From Dysgonamonadaceae bacterium (GTDB lineage Bacteria > Bacteroidota > Bacteroidia > Bacteroidales > Azobacteroidaceae), in contig JAIRKG010000002.1 of NCBI GenBank assembly GCA_031260235.1, positions 1-5,264 of the forward strand: a stretch of DNA of 5,264 nt, in the 5' to 3' direction. Below the pieces are notes generated by a model. That model did not search any database and was not told the origin of the DNA. It saw only the letters and a program-made list of their open reading frames with translations. The position numbers and the translations under genes are program-made. Each line of letters opens with the position of its first letter. Within the stretch, counting starts at the first letter, position 1. Shown here piece by piece: positions 5,261 to 5,264 of this stretch.

Positions 5261-5264
5261 AAAA

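Overview
The window reads as a chromosomal segment of a Bacteroidota bacterium, most likely order Bacteroidales. Four things point there: a Bvu_2165-type HU-like DNA-binding protein with a DUF4469 tail, a UpxY/NusG-like antiterminator, a secreted protein with a C-terminal FlgD/sorting-type domain, and several promoters of the Bacteroidota type (-33 TTTG, -7 TAnnTTTG), two of them with exactly 19 nt between the boxes. Starts are preceded by A/T-rich leaders rather than Shine-Dalgarno sites. The genus cannot be decided from the sequence.

Layout: positions 1-406 hold no complete gene. They contain a likely leftward promoter and start codon for a gene beyond the left edge, a REP-like inverted repeat (121-190), and a GC-rich array of five 23-bp tandem repeats (283-406) that ends exactly at the stop codon of the next gene. 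Three leftward genes follow: the HU-like protein (407-1111), the tRNA pseudouridine synthase truA (1238-2002) and aspartate-semialdehyde dehydrogenase asd (2061-3062). In transcription order this is asd, then truA 58 nt later, then the HU-like gene with its own probable -7 box. At 3063-3194 the direction switches and two promoter candidates overlap face to face. To the right lie a secreted two-domain beta-sandwich protein (3195-4271), a non-coding or degenerate stretch with a GC-rich stem and a possible 37-residue membrane peptide, and a long leader feeding a UpxY-family antiterminator (4736-5260) that ends four bases before the window does.

The genes do not form one pathway. asd (lysine/DAP, threonine and methionine synthesis) and truA (tRNA modification) are housekeeping genes. 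The UpxY homologue normally opens a surface-polysaccharide operon, so such a cluster probably starts just beyond the right edge. No defence system, CRISPR array or intact mobile element is present. The best leads are small-scale: an in-frame palindromic insert inside truA, the tandem array at a stop codon, the partial duplication in the secreted protein, and the upxY leader with a possible leader peptide.
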